From: Candidatus Eremiobacterota bacterium
GTDB lineage: Bacteria; Vulcanimicrobiota; Vulcanimicrobiia; Vulcanimicrobiales; Vulcanimicrobiaceae
Assembly (NCBI GenBank): GCA_019235885.1
Contig: JAFAKB010000010.1
Span: forward strand, 1-62,338
Direction: 5' to 3'
Length of the DNA: 62,338 nucleotides
The first letter of the stretch is position 1, and every line of letters starts with the position of its first letter. Shown piece by piece: positions 1-8,101 of this stretch. Below the pieces are notes generated by a model. The model ran no database searches and was not told the origin of the DNA. It was given only the letters and a program-made list of their open reading frames with translations. Both the position numbers and the translations under genes were made by a program.

Positions 1-1
1 C

Positions 2-445
2 GGCGTCGTGCGCATGAGCGAGCCGGTCTCGCATCCGGAGTTCCCGGGCGCGCGCGTCTTCTCGCCGCTGATCGCGGTCGTCGACGCGTCGGATCGCGAG
101 CGGTACGGCCGCGAGGCGTTCGGGCCGATCGCGTTCGTCGTGCGGACGGCCGACACCGACGAGTCGCTGTGGCTCGCGACCGGCGAGGCGCAGCGGCGCG
201 GCGCGATCACCGCGATCGTCTACACGACCAGCGACGAGGTGCTCGAGAAGGCGGAGCGCTGGGCGCGCGACGGCAAGGTCAACCTCGCGGTGAACCTGAC
301 CGGCTCGCTGCTGGTCAACCAGTCGGCCGCGTTCAGCGACTACCACGTCACCGGCGGGAACCCGGCCGGCAACGCGTCGCTGACCGACGCGGCGTTCGTG
401 GCGAACCGCTTCCGCGTCATCGAAACCCGCACCCCGCGCGCGTGA
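2..445 (+). CDS. paaN: PaaN-type aldehyde dehydrogenase, C-terminal part (5' end outside window)
   Basis: The reading frame is open from the first bases of the window, so only the last ~147 residues are seen. They match the C-terminus of the PaaN family of aldehyde dehydrogenases from phenylacetate degradation. Landmarks are the FGPIAFVV stretch and a terminal region with VNQSAAFSDYHVTGG followed by ANRFRVIETR. Family knowledge gives oxidation of a ring-derived CoA semialdehyde in the cytoplasm. The stop overlaps the GTG start of the following PaaI-type thioesterase (GTGA), which supports an aromatic-acid operon. Substrate cannot be read from this fragment. Confidence 0.85.
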   Translation, partial: GVVRMSEPVSHPEFPGARVFSPLIAVVDASDRERYGREAFGPIAFVVRTADTDESLWLATGEAQRRGAITAIVYTTSDEVLEKAERWARDGKVNLAVNLTGSLLVNQSAAFSDYHVTGGNPAGNASLTDAAFVANRFRVIETRTPRA

Positions 446-921
446 GCGCGCTCGAGCTCGACGCCGGCGCGCTCGCGCGCGCCTGCGCGGCGGCGATGCT
501 CGAGCGCGACGCGGCGTCGCGCGCGCTCGGCGTGGTGATCGACGAGGCGCGGCCCGGCTACGCGCGCGTCTCGCTGACGGTCACCGAGACGATGGTGAAC
601 GGGCACGCGATCGCGCACGGCGGGGTCACGTTCACGCTCGCCGACTCGGCGTTCGCGTTCGCCTGCAACTCGCGCAACGAGCCGAACGTCGCGCTGCAAG
701 CGTCGATCTCGTACATCAGCGCGGTGCGGCTCGGCGAGCGGATCACCGCCGAGGCGCAGGAGCGCTCGTCGAAAGCGAAGACCGGCGTCTACGACGTGAC
801 GGTCACGCGCGGCGAAGGCGACTTGGTCGCGCTGTTCCGCGGCGTCTGCTATCGAATCAAGGGGACCGTGCTGAGCGGCACGACCGGCGATGCGACCGCG
901 CTGGAGGGAGCCGGCACCTGA
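442..921 (+). CDS. paaI: PaaI-type hotdog-fold acyl-CoA thioesterase
   Basis: A 159-residue protein started by GTG at 442, overlapping the paaN stop by 4 bp. The hotdog-fold signature NGHAIAHGGVTFTLADSAF lies near residues 50-70 and the RSSKAKTGVYDV strand near 110-125; both are standard for hydroxyphenylacetyl-CoA thioesterases. In phenylacetate catabolism PaaI removes CoA from dead-end ring intermediates. An upstream open frame exists, but it runs antiparallel to known family length and overlaps paaN fully, so the coupled GTG is preferred. Its position between paaN and an acyl-CoA ligase homologue suggests one transcript. Confidence 0.88.
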   Translation: MSALELDAGALARACAAAMLERDAASRALGVVIDEARPGYARVSLTVTETMVNGHAIAHGGVTFTLADSAFAFACNSRNEPNVALQASISYISAVRLGERITAEAQERSSKAKTGVYDVTVTRGEGDLVALFRGVCYRIKGTVLSGTTGDATALEGAGT

Positions 922-2573
922 CCCGGGTCGAGCGCGCGCGCGACGGCACGCTGCTGCTGCGGGGGGAGCCGCTCGGCGCGCATCTGCCGACGTGGAACGC
1001 GCTGCTCGACGATGCGGCGCAGCGTGCGCCGCACCGCGCCTTCGTGGTCGAGCGCGACGCGCGCGCGGTCTGGCATGAGCTCACCTTCGCGGACGCCGCG
1101 GAGCGCTCGCGCCGCATCGGCGCCGCGCTGCGTGCGCTCGGCGCCTCGGAGTCGCGCCCGGTGATGATCCTCGGCGCGAACGGAATCGAGCACGCGCTGA
1201 TGACGTTCGGCGCGCTGCGCGCCGGCATTCCGGTCGCGCCGATCTCGCCGGCTGCCGCGCACGGCGGACGGGCGCGGCTGCGCGCGCTCGCGGAGGTCGT
1301 GCGGCCCGGCGTCGTCTTCGCATACGACGGTGCAGCGTTCGGCGCCGCGGCGCACGCGGTCGCGGCGGAGGCCGCGTTCGTCAGCGTGACGGAGCCGCTG
1401 CCCGGCGTTCCCGCGCACGACTACGCGCGGCTGCTGCACCATCGGCCCTTGCCGCGCGACGCGGTCGCGGTGAGCGGTGAGACCATCGCGAAGATCATGT
1501 TCACCGCCGATCTCGCGGACGAGCCGAAAGCCGTGGTGACGACGCACGCGATGCTGTGCGCGATGCTGCAGGGCGTCGCGCAGGCCTGGCCGTTTCTCGA
1601 CGCGCGCCCGCCGGTAATCGTCGACGCGCTGCCGTGGAGCGGCGCGCTCGGCGGCAACCTCGTGCTGGGAATCGCGCTGCGCGGGGCCGGGACGTTGTAC
1701 GTCGACGACGGCGGTGCGGCGGAAGGGTTTGCGCGGCGCCAGAGCTTGCGCGCGGAGCTGCAGCCGACGCTAGCGTTCGACGTTCCGCGCGGCTGGTCGG
1801 CGTGGGCGCTGCGCTTGCGCGCGGACGACGAGCTTCGGCAGCGCTGGCTCGCGCGGCTTGACCTCGCGTGCTGGAGCGGTGCGCCGCTCGCGCCGGCGGC
1901 GCGCGACGCGCTGCGCGCGATCGGCGTCCCGCTCGCGGCGGCATGGGGGATGACCGAGACCTCCGGCCCGGTCGCGCTCAGCGTCGGGGCCCAGCCGAAG
2001 TACGACGCGCTCGGCGCACCGCTCCCCGGCGTCGAGCTCAAGCTGGTGCCGCACGGCGACGCCTACGAGGCACGCGTGCGCGGACCGCAGGTGACGCACG
2101 CGTATTACTGGCGGCCGGATCGGACGGCGGCGGCGTTCGACGAGGAGGGCTTCTTCCGCACCGGCGATCTGGTGCGCCCGATCGACGCGCGCAAGCCGGC
2201 GCGCGGGATCGAGCTCGTGGCGCGCACCGACGGACGCTTCAAGCTGAGCTCGGGCGCTTGGGTGCACCGCGCCGCGCTGCGCGCGACGTTTTTGGCCGAA
2301 TGCAGCGACGCGGCCGACTTGCTCGTCACCGGCGAAGGACGGGATGAGATCGGGCTGCTGGTGTGTCCATCGGAAGACGCGCTGCGTCTGGACCGCGACG
2401 TGCTGCGCGCGCAGATCGCCGGCGCGATGCGCCGCATCGCCCGCGACGACGGCGTCTCGGACAACCCGAGCCGCGCGCTGATCGTGCGCGCGCTCGTCGT
2501 GCGCAAACCGCCCGCTGCGCTGGTCGCGCGCCTGCACGCCAGCGAGCCCGACGCCGAGGTCATTGTCGTCTAG
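918..2573 (+). CDS. Feruloyl-CoA synthetase-like AMP-binding protein, degenerate ATP loop
   Basis: An adenylate-forming enzyme homologue of about 551 residues. No ATG lies near the homologous N-terminus. A CTG at 918 overlaps the paaI stop and sits 7 nt after a GGAGGGAG stretch (903-910), so translation probably starts there; a GTG at 1041 or ATG at 1044 would cut off conserved sequence. The order of motifs follows feruloyl-CoA synthases (PWSGALGGNLVLG, AAWGMTETSG, FFRTGDLV, GRFKLSSGAWV). The glycine-rich ATP loop, normally TSGSTGxPKG, reads TADLADEPKAV, and the usual C-terminal TxKG lysine context is absent. Adenylation activity is therefore doubtful. It could be a regulatory or non-adenylating relative. 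Confidence 0.75.
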   Translation: MTRVERARDGTLLLRGEPLGAHLPTWNALLDDAAQRAPHRAFVVERDARAVWHELTFADAAERSRRIGAALRALGASESRPVMILGANGIEHALMTFGALRAGIPVAPISPAAAHGGRARLRALAEVVRPGVVFAYDGAAFGAAAHAVAAEAAFVSVTEPLPGVPAHDYARLLHHRPLPRDAVAVSGETIAKIMFTADLADEPKAVVTTHAMLCAMLQGVAQAWPFLDARPPVIVDALPWSGALGGNLVLGIALRGAGTLYVDDGGAAEGFARRQSLRAELQPTLAFDVPRGWSAWALRLRADDELRQRWLARLDLACWSGAPLAPAARDALRAIGVPLAAAWGMTETSGPVALSVGAQPKYDALGAPLPGVELKLVPHGDAYEARVRGPQVTHAYYWRPDRTAAAFDEEGFFRTGDLVRPIDARKPARGIELVARTDGRFKLSSGAWVHRAALRATFLAECSDAADLLVTGEGRDEIGLLVCPSEDALRLDRDVLRAQIAGAMRRIARDDGVSDNPSRALIVRALVVRKPPAALVARLHASEPDAEVIVV

Positions 2574-2593
2574 CATGCCGCGGAGCATTTGGA

Positions 2594-3535
2594 ATGAACG
2601 AGCGTAGCGACGAACCCGCGTATTCCGACGACCAACTTGTCGGTGTCAACGTCGGCGGAACGACGACGAGCGTCGCGCTCGGGACTCCCGAAGGAACGGT
2701 GCTCGAACGTATCGCGTGGCCGACGCAGGCGCGTGACGGCGAGGCGCTGTTTGCTGCGATCGTCGCGGCGCTCGAAGAGATCGCGCCGCGCGCGGCGGCG
2801 GTCGGCGTTGCGGTCGGCGGCCCGATGGACGCGCGCACCGGAACGGTGATCGGGCCGCCGCATCTCTCCGGGCTGCACGGGTTCCCGCTGGCCTCGCGGC
2901 TCCGCGAGCGCATCGCGGTTCCGGTCGCCGTGCATCACGACGCGGCGGCGTGCGCGCTCGCGGAATACCGCTGGGGCGCCGACCGCGGCGTGTCGGGTCT
3001 TGCATATCTGACCTGCGGGACGGGGTTCGGCGCCGGGATCGTGATCGACGGGCGCGCACGCTACGGCTCGCGCGGCGCCTCGTCGGAGCTCGGGCACGTG
3101 CGGTATCGCGCCGACGGCCCGGACGTGTTCGGCAAGCCGGGTTCGTTCGAGTCGTACGGCGCGGCGAGCGTGCTGCCGAAGCTCGCGCGCCGCCGCGATC
3201 CCTCGTTCGACGCCGCGAACGGCGCGGAGGTCGCGGCGCGCGCCGCGCGGGGCGACGCGGTTGCCCGAGCAGCGATCGACGACAACGCCGACGCGGTCGG
3301 CGCGGCCTGCGCGCTGCTCGCCGACCTCCTGGTGCTCGACGTCATCGTGCTGGGCAGCCTGGCGACGTACCTCGGCGAGCCGTGGATCGCGCGCGTGCGC
3401 GCGACGTTCGCGAGCGAAGCGCTCCCCGAGCGCGTCGCGTCGTGCACGCTGCGCGCGGTGTCGCTTGCGAACCTGCAAGACTTGAGCGGTCTCGCCGCTG
3501 CATTGGACGCGCAGAGCGAACGCGGGGAGCGCTGA
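2594..3535 (+). CDS. ROK-family sugar kinase-like protein
   Basis: A 313-residue ASKHA-fold protein. The N-terminal phosphate loop NVGGTTTSVALG is near residues 18-30, and the second ATP contact LTCGTGFGAGIVIDG near 135-150. SSELGHVRY carries the ROK histidine. The usual ROK zinc motif after that histidine (CxCGxxGCxE) is missing; the corresponding stretch has no cysteines. Substrate is unknown; glucokinase, N-acetylmannosamine kinase or a non-catalytic role are all possible. A GGAG precedes the ATG by about 8 nt. It follows the acyl-CoA ligase homologue by 20 bp and may share its transcript. Confidence 0.8.
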   Translation: MNERSDEPAYSDDQLVGVNVGGTTTSVALGTPEGTVLERIAWPTQARDGEALFAAIVAALEEIAPRAAAVGVAVGGPMDARTGTVIGPPHLSGLHGFPLASRLRERIAVPVAVHHDAAACALAEYRWGADRGVSGLAYLTCGTGFGAGIVIDGRARYGSRGASSELGHVRYRADGPDVFGKPGSFESYGAASVLPKLARRRDPSFDAANGAEVAARAARGDAVARAAIDDNADAVGAACALLADLLVLDVIVLGSLATYLGEPWIARVRATFASEALPERVASCTLRAVSLANLQDLSGLAAALDAQSERGER

Positions 3536-3540
3536 ACGCT

Positions 3541-4365
3541 TCAGTATCGGCCCAGCAGCCGCTGCTCGCCGCCGATCGCGGCGAGCGCGGCGTGCAGGCG
3601 CGCGTCGTCGACGTTCGCCAGCTCGACGAAGAAACGGTAGCGAAACGGAACGCGGCGGTCCGGCCGCGCGATCAGAAAGCGCAGGTCGATCGCGCGGTCG
3701 GCGAAGGCGCCCAGCGCGTCGCGCAGCGAGCCGGGCCGGTCCTCCACGGCGATTCCGACGCAGGCCCGGTCGCCGGCGCGTCCACCGCCGCCGGCGTGCA
3801 CGCCATCGTCGGCGGCAGCGTCATCGGCGCGGCCGATCAGGAAGAAGCGCGTGTAGTTTTCGGATTCGTCCTGGATCGCGCGGGCGAGCACCGTTCCGCC
3901 GTGCAGCTCGGCCGCCAGCGCGGGGCCGACCGCCGCGACGGCTCGGTCGGCGAGCGCGACGACGTCGCGCACGGCGCCGGCGGTGTCGGTCGTCGTCGAC
4001 TGGCTCCAGCCGCGCGCGCCGGCGTAGCGCCGCACCTGCTCCAATGCGACCGGATGCGAGCGAATCTCGCGCACGTCCTCGATGCTCGCGCCGGCGACGC
4101 CGATCAAGCACAGCTCGATCGCCAGCATCGTCTCGTCGCGGATGCGAAGCGACGGGTGCTCCCAGAGCAGCTCGTAGTTGCGCGGGACCGGTCCCGCGAT
4201 CGCGTTCTCGACCGGCAAGATGCCGGATTCGGTCTCGCCCGCAGCGACCGCTTCGGCGACGGCGTCGAACGAGCCGTAGCCGCGCGTCTGCGCGCCGGGA
4301 ACGAGCGTGCGCGCCGCGATGTCGCTGAACGCGCCGGGATGACCTTGATACGCGACGGCCGGCAC
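3541..4365 (-). CDS. pheA: Prephenate dehydratase with ACT domain
   Basis: A 274-residue monofunctional prephenate dehydratase converting prephenate to phenylpyruvate for phenylalanine synthesis. Landmarks are AYQGHPGAFSDIAAR at the N-terminus, GILPVENAIAGPV near residue 50, TTDTAGAVRDV near 125, NYTRFFLIGR before the linker, and an ACT domain (VEDRPGSLRDALGAFADRAIDL) that normally binds phenylalanine. A short low-complexity Ala/Asp/Gly linker separates the catalytic and ACT parts. The start is GTG, 9 bp after the stop of the D-aminopeptidase, so it is probably the last gene of that minus-strand operon. Confidence 0.92.
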   Translation of the reverse strand: MPAVAYQGHPGAFSDIAARTLVPGAQTRGYGSFDAVAEAVAAGETESGILPVENAIAGPVPRNYELLWEHPSLRIRDETMLAIELCLIGVAGASIEDVREIRSHPVALEQVRRYAGARGWSQSTTTDTAGAVRDVVALADRAVAAVGPALAAELHGGTVLARAIQDESENYTRFFLIGRADDAAADDGVHAGGGGRAGDRACVGIAVEDRPGSLRDALGAFADRAIDLRFLIARPDRRVPFRYRFFVELANVDDARLHAALAAIGGEQRLLGRY

Positions 4366-4374
4366 GGTGTCGCG

Positions 4375-5208
4375 CTACGCCGGTGCGTTCGCCGCCGCGC
4401 CGAGCCGGAATGCCGCGACGTACGCGCGGAAGATCACGCGGTAGTCGTCGTGCACGAAGCGCACGCTGCGCGGCCCGATGCGCTCGAAGCCCGGCATCAG
4501 TTCGACGTAGTCGGCGTTGTGCGTGTAGACGAAGTCGAGCTCGAGCGCGATCGGCGGCTCGAACACGAACGGCTTCGCCTGGGGGAGCCGCCCGAGCGCC
4601 TCTTTCGCGCCCGCGAAGATGAGCTCGCGTGCGCGCGCCGGCGAGAGCGAGTTCGTAGCGTAGCGCCCGATCGAGTCTTTCACCGCCACCCCGGTGACCC
4701 ACGGCATGACGGCTTTCGTCTGCTCGACGCAGGCGCGGTCGCCGGTGATCAGCACCACCGGAACGCCGGCGAGGCCGAGCACCGCCGCGTTCAGCAACGC
4801 CTCGCTGCACGGTGTTCCGTTCACCCGCGTCTCGCGCAGCGTCTCGCTGGTGTAGGTGTGGTCGAGTACGGCGTCGTGCGTTCCGACCGCGCCGTGGTAC
4901 CCGGTGAAGAATGCAGCGCCGAAGCTGGCGTCGATCCCTTCCGCCATCGAGAAGGGCTTGCGGTTGCCGTAGATCATTCGGACGTCGTCGGGAAGCTCGT
5001 CCCACAGCACGTTGCGCATCGAGGCGTGCGAGTCGTTGACCAGCACCTCGCGCGCCCCGGCGGCGCGCGCGCCGTCGATCGCCGCGCGCACCTCCTGCGA
5101 CATCAGCCTGCGATAGTACGGGTACTCCGTCGTGTTCGACGGATCCACTTGCGTCCAGGAGCAGACCGCGGCGGTCCCTTCCATGTCGGCCGAGATGTAG
5201 AGCTTCAT
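4375..5208 (-). CDS. dppA: M55 family D-aminopeptidase
   Basis: A 277-residue zinc peptidase of the M55 family (DppA of Bacillus). It starts MKLYISADMEGTAAV and shows the family residues D and E in ISADMEG, HASMRN near 55-65, and FFTGYHGAVGTHDAVLDHT near 100-120. Family enzymes remove N-terminal D-amino acids from peptides and are thought to act in peptidoglycan peptide use. The ATG overlaps the stop of the upstream TPR gene (ATGA), a sign of translational coupling. Cytoplasmic; no signal peptide. Confidence 0.9.
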   Translation of the reverse strand: MKLYISADMEGTAAVCSWTQVDPSNTTEYPYYRRLMSQEVRAAIDGARAAGAREVLVNDSHASMRNVLWDELPDDVRMIYGNRKPFSMAEGIDASFGAAFFTGYHGAVGTHDAVLDHTYTSETLRETRVNGTPCSEALLNAAVLGLAGVPVVLITGDRACVEQTKAVMPWVTGVAVKDSIGRYATNSLSPARARELIFAGAKEALGRLPQAKPFVFEPPIALELDFVYTHNADYVELMPGFERIGPRSVRFVHDDYRVIFRAYVAAFRLGAAANAPA

Positions 5209-5969
5209 CCGCCCAGCTGCTGCAGCGCGGCGCGCGCGTCGGCTGCACGCCGGTCGTCGGGGCCGACGATTCTGAGGTAGTGCCGGAAGTCGGCGATCGC
5301 GTCGGTGCGCCGGCCGATCGCCTGCAGCACGACGCCGCGGTTGAACAGCGCGGCCGCAAAGTTCGGCCGTTCTTTCAGCACGGTGTCGAGCTGCTTGAGC
5401 GCGTCGAGGTCGTGCCCGCTTTGATGCAGCGCGGTCGCATAGTCGATGCGCACGTCGGGGTTGCCGGGATCGAGCGCGAGCGCACGCGCGTAGAGGCCGG
5501 CCGCTTTGTCGAACTTTTGCGCGTCGAACTCCATGTTGCCGAGCTGCACCAGCGCGGCCAGGTCCTTCGGGTTGCGCGCCAGTCGCGCGCGCAGCTCGGT
5601 GAGCTCCTGCATCACCGGGCCGGGCGGGCCGGCCGGCGTTCCGCCGCCGACGCCGGCGCCCGGCAGCGCGGTCGAACCGCGAACCGGGCCGGTTCCGGTT
5701 TGCGGGACGGTGAACGTGCCGGGCGGCTCGGTCGCGAGCGGCGCCGGCGTCGCTTGAATGCGCGCGTCGCCTTGCTCGGCCTGCGCGCTCGGTCCGAACG
5801 CCGACCCGGTCGTGCCGAAGCCGATGCGCAGAAACCAGCCGAGAACGCCGAGGAACACCACAGCGAAGACTGCGAGGATCGGAATCGCGATGCGCGCCGG
5901 CAAGCCCACCCGGCGATGTACGCCATCGAAGACCGGGTTCTTGCAGCGCCGCGGAGAAACCAGCGGCAA
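5205..5969 (-). CDS. Membrane-anchored TPR protein
   Basis: A 254-residue protein with one transmembrane segment (about residues 27-48, IAIPILAVFAVVFLGVLGW), a Pro/Gly/Thr-rich linker to about residue 120, and three to four tetratricopeptide repeats to the end (LGNMEFDAQKFDKAAGLYARALALDPGN and following, each in family register). Its layout resembles CcmI/CcmH-type assembly factors, but no cytochrome genes are near. The first codon is a TTG directly facing the divergent SprT-like ATG; a GTG about 20 codons in, just before the membrane segment, is an alternative start. Coupled to the downstream D-aminopeptidase. Confidence 0.75.
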   Translation of the reverse strand: MPLVSPRRCKNPVFDGVHRRVGLPARIAIPILAVFAVVFLGVLGWFLRIGFGTTGSAFGPSAQAEQGDARIQATPAPLATEPPGTFTVPQTGTGPVRGSTALPGAGVGGGTPAGPPGPVMQELTELRARLARNPKDLAALVQLGNMEFDAQKFDKAAGLYARALALDPGNPDVRIDYATALHQSGHDLDALKQLDTVLKERPNFAAALFNRGVVLQAIGRRTDAIADFRHYLRIVGPDDRRAADARAALQQLGG

Positions 5970-6490
5970 TGTTCCCGGGTTTGCCCGACGTCGCCGAGCT
6001 GCAGCTCTTGTTCGCGCAGTTCAACCTGCTGCATTTCCGCGGCGAGATCCCCGCCTACCGGATCGCGTACAACGCGCGCTTCTCGAACCTCGCGGGGCGC
6101 GTGAGCTACAAGCCGCCGGTGATCGAGCTTTCGCCGAAACATTTGTCCGGCAAGCCGGAGGAGCTGCGCGAGACGTTGCTGCACGAGATGATCCACGCCT
6201 GGCTGCATGCGCTCGGAAAAAATCCGGGCCACACCGCGGCGTTCAAGAAGAAGATGCGCGAGCTCGGCCTGCGCTCGATCTACCACGACCTCGGCAAAGC
6301 CGCCCCGCTCAACGACTCCGCGAAACGCTACATCATCCGTTGCGAGAAATGCTTCATGGAGCTGCTGCGCAAGCGCAAGCCCTCGCCGCACCTGATGTGC
6401 GCCCGCTGCCGCAAGCCGATCGTCGCCTTCGAGATCGTGGAGATGCGCCCGGTCGAGCTGAACCAGGCGGCCTCACGGCGCGCGCCTTAG
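5969..6490 (+). CDS. SprT-like zinc metalloprotease
   Basis: A 173-residue SprT/Spartan-family protein. The active site HEMIH is at residues 72-76, with a third zinc ligand candidate in NPGHTAAF near residue 88. A C-terminal zinc ribbon is formed by CEKC (125-128) and CARC (144-147). Eukaryotic Spartan cuts DNA-protein crosslinks; bacterial SprT roles are little known. The gene begins at the same base where the divergent TPR gene begins, so the two share a minimal promoter region. Its last 4 bp overlap the end of the convergent DsrE-like gene. Confidence 0.85.
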   Translation: MFPGLPDVAELQLLFAQFNLLHFRGEIPAYRIAYNARFSNLAGRVSYKPPVIELSPKHLSGKPEELRETLLHEMIHAWLHALGKNPGHTAAFKKKMRELGLRSIYHDLGKAAPLNDSAKRYIIRCEKCFMELLRKRKPSPHLMCARCRKPIVAFEIVEMRPVELNQAASRRAP

Positions 6491-7155
6491 AGTGCTGCGC
6501 TGAAGTAGGTGTAGCCGTTTTCTTGGAGGACGGCTACCGAGCTGATGCCGGCCGGCACGATGTCGCAGCCGGGCAAGACGCGGTCGCGCAGGTGCGCTTG
6601 CAGGGCGAACGGGTCGGTGATGCCGGCGCCGTAACCGGCGGCGACGATACGGTTCGCAATCTCGCCGAGCGCGGTGTTGCAGACGATCACGCGTACGCCG
6701 CGGGCGAGCAAGGCCGGGATCGAGCGGTCGCCGCGCGGTCCGGCGGTTGCGGCGGCGTGCGACCACGGATTCCCTTGCGAAGCGTCGGCGGTGAGCCAAT
6801 CGCCTTGGAAGCGTTTGACGATCTCGGCGAGCCGGTGATGGTCCCACGCCATGTCGTCGAGCCCTAGCGTCGCCGCCGAGCCGAACAGCACCACCGCGAT
6901 CTGCACGTTCGCGCGCGGCTCGTTCCACCCGTTCTCGAACCCGTTCAGCGTGTTCACCGCGAACTGCAGCGCCGCCGCATCGTTCACGCGCGCCGCGCCG
7001 ATCGCCTGACGGTGCTTCGCACCGCTGCGAATTCGCGCCACAAGCGCCGCCTCGTCGAGGATCGTCGCGCTCGCCGCGCGCGCCGGTGCCGCAGCCGTGC
7101 CGGCGGCTGCCACGGCGACCGCCCCGGCCGCAAGGAACTCGCTCCGCTTGCTCAT
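6487..7155 (-). CDS. Exported DsrE-family-like protein
   Basis: A 222-residue protein with an N-terminal export signal. MSKRSEFLAAGAV carries a KR-x-x-FL variant of the Tat motif followed by an Ala-rich hydrophobic stretch and a cleavage-like APARAAS. The remainder has DsrE/DsrF-like features: VQIAVVLFGSAA near 95-105 and RGVRVIVCNTALGE near 165-180 with one cysteine. Such proteins are small sulfur-transfer or unknown-function proteins. The conserved sulfur-relay cysteine arrangement is not evident, so function is left open. Convergent with sprT-like. Confidence 0.65.
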   Translation of the reverse strand: MSKRSEFLAAGAVAVAAAGTAAAPARAASATILDEAALVARIRSGAKHRQAIGAARVNDAAALQFAVNTLNGFENGWNEPRANVQIAVVLFGSAATLGLDDMAWDHHRLAEIVKRFQGDWLTADASQGNPWSHAAATAGPRGDRSIPALLARGVRVIVCNTALGEIANRIVAAGYGAGITDPFALQAHLRDRVLPGCDIVPAGISSVAVLQENGYTYFSAAL

Positions 7156-7225
7156 GCGCTCTTGATTACACGACGTCGCGCGCAGCGACCTGCGCTCAAC
7201 CGCGCGGCCGCGGCGTCGTTTTATG

Positions 7226-7990
7226 TCAGAGCAGATGGCGCAGCGCCAAGCCGATCGCGGAGAGGCTCAGCGCCGTTGCCAGCAGGGTGATCAATGCCGG
7301 CGAGGAGACGCGCTTCGCGATCGCCGGGCCGACGCTGCCGCCGGCGAGGCCGCCGAGGACGAGCGGCAGCGTGAAGACCCAGTCGACGTGGCCTTCGAGC
7401 GCGTGCGTCACGACGCCGACCGGAGCGGTGGTGGTGATGACGAACGCGCTGGTCGCGGTGACGACGTGCGGCGGCATGCGGGCGGCGATCAGCAGCAGCG
7501 GGATAAGCACCACGCCGCCGCCGATTCCGAACAGCGAGGAGAAGAAGCCGATCCCGACGCCGGCGACGATGCCGATCCACGGGTTGTGTGCGAACGTGCG
7601 CTCCTCGAGCGGGCGCGAGACGACCGAACGCCGCCGCACCACGAGAATCGCCAGCACCACCAGCACGATGCCGTAGGCGAAGTCGAACCCGGTCGGCGAG
7701 AGCTTGCGCACCGCGAACACGCCGAGGATGCTCCCCGGCACAGCACCGAGCGTGAACGGAACGGCCAGCCGCAAGTCGACGACGCGGTCGCGCAGGTACC
7801 CGACCGTCGATGCGGCGGTGTTCGCGAGAACCAGCACCAGCGAGGTTCCCGCGACTTGCGTCGGCGGGACGCCGTAGACGATGCGCAGCACCGGGATGAT
7901 CACGAAACCGCCGCCGAGCCCGACCAGCGAGCCGAAGATGCTCGCGGCCGCGCCGATGAGAAACAGGGCGAGCGCGCCGAGCGGCGTCAC
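7226..7990 (-). CDS. TauE/SafE family membrane transporter
   Basis: A 254-residue integral membrane protein with about eight hydrophobic segments in two halves. The repeated signature GSLVGLGGGFVIIPVL in the first half and SSLFGIGGGVVLIPLL in the second is diagnostic for the TauE/SafE (DUF81) family of putative sulfite or organosulfonate exporters. The start codon is GTG. It lies downstream of efp on the same strand, separated by three hairpins. Next to a DsrE-like gene a sulfur-compound role is plausible but unproven. Confidence 0.85.
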   Translation of the reverse strand: MTPLGALALFLIGAAASIFGSLVGLGGGFVIIPVLRIVYGVPPTQVAGTSLVLVLANTAASTVGYLRDRVVDLRLAVPFTLGAVPGSILGVFAVRKLSPTGFDFAYGIVLVVLAILVVRRRSVVSRPLEERTFAHNPWIGIVAGVGIGFFSSLFGIGGGVVLIPLLLIAARMPPHVVTATSAFVITTTAPVGVVTHALEGHVDWVFTLPLVLGGLAGGSVGPAIAKRVSSPALITLLATALSLSAIGLALRHLL

Positions 7991-8021
7991 CGGGCGTCAG
8001 TCCCGCCGGCGGAACCTAGGA

Positions 8022-8100
8022 GTTTGTCGGGCGAGCCCGACAAACGACGACGGGCGGATCGGGCGCAGCCCGAACGCGAGGGTTCACCGAAGGTGAACCC
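8022..8100. repeat. Cluster of three perfect hairpins (REP-like)
   Basis: Three inverted repeats occur in a row between the efp stop and the transporter gene. GTTTGTCGGGC/GCCCGACAAAC is at 8022-8045 with a 2-nt loop. TCGGGC/GCCCGA is at 8059-8073. GGGTTCACC/GGTGAACCC is at 8080-8100 with a 3-nt loop. None is followed by a T run on either strand, so a simple intrinsic terminator is not supported. REP-like repeats or mRNA-stabilising structures at the end of efp are possible. Confidence 0.6.
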
Positions 8101-8101
8101 A

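Noticed and set aside
3821-5359. Very long open frames antisense or in other frames of real genes (for example 3821-5359 minus, 2950-5280 plus, 14510-16795 minus, 54768-56561 minus).
   Set aside because: They arise from the high GC third-position bias; products are Arg/Ala-rich without homology, and the frames lie over well-supported genes.
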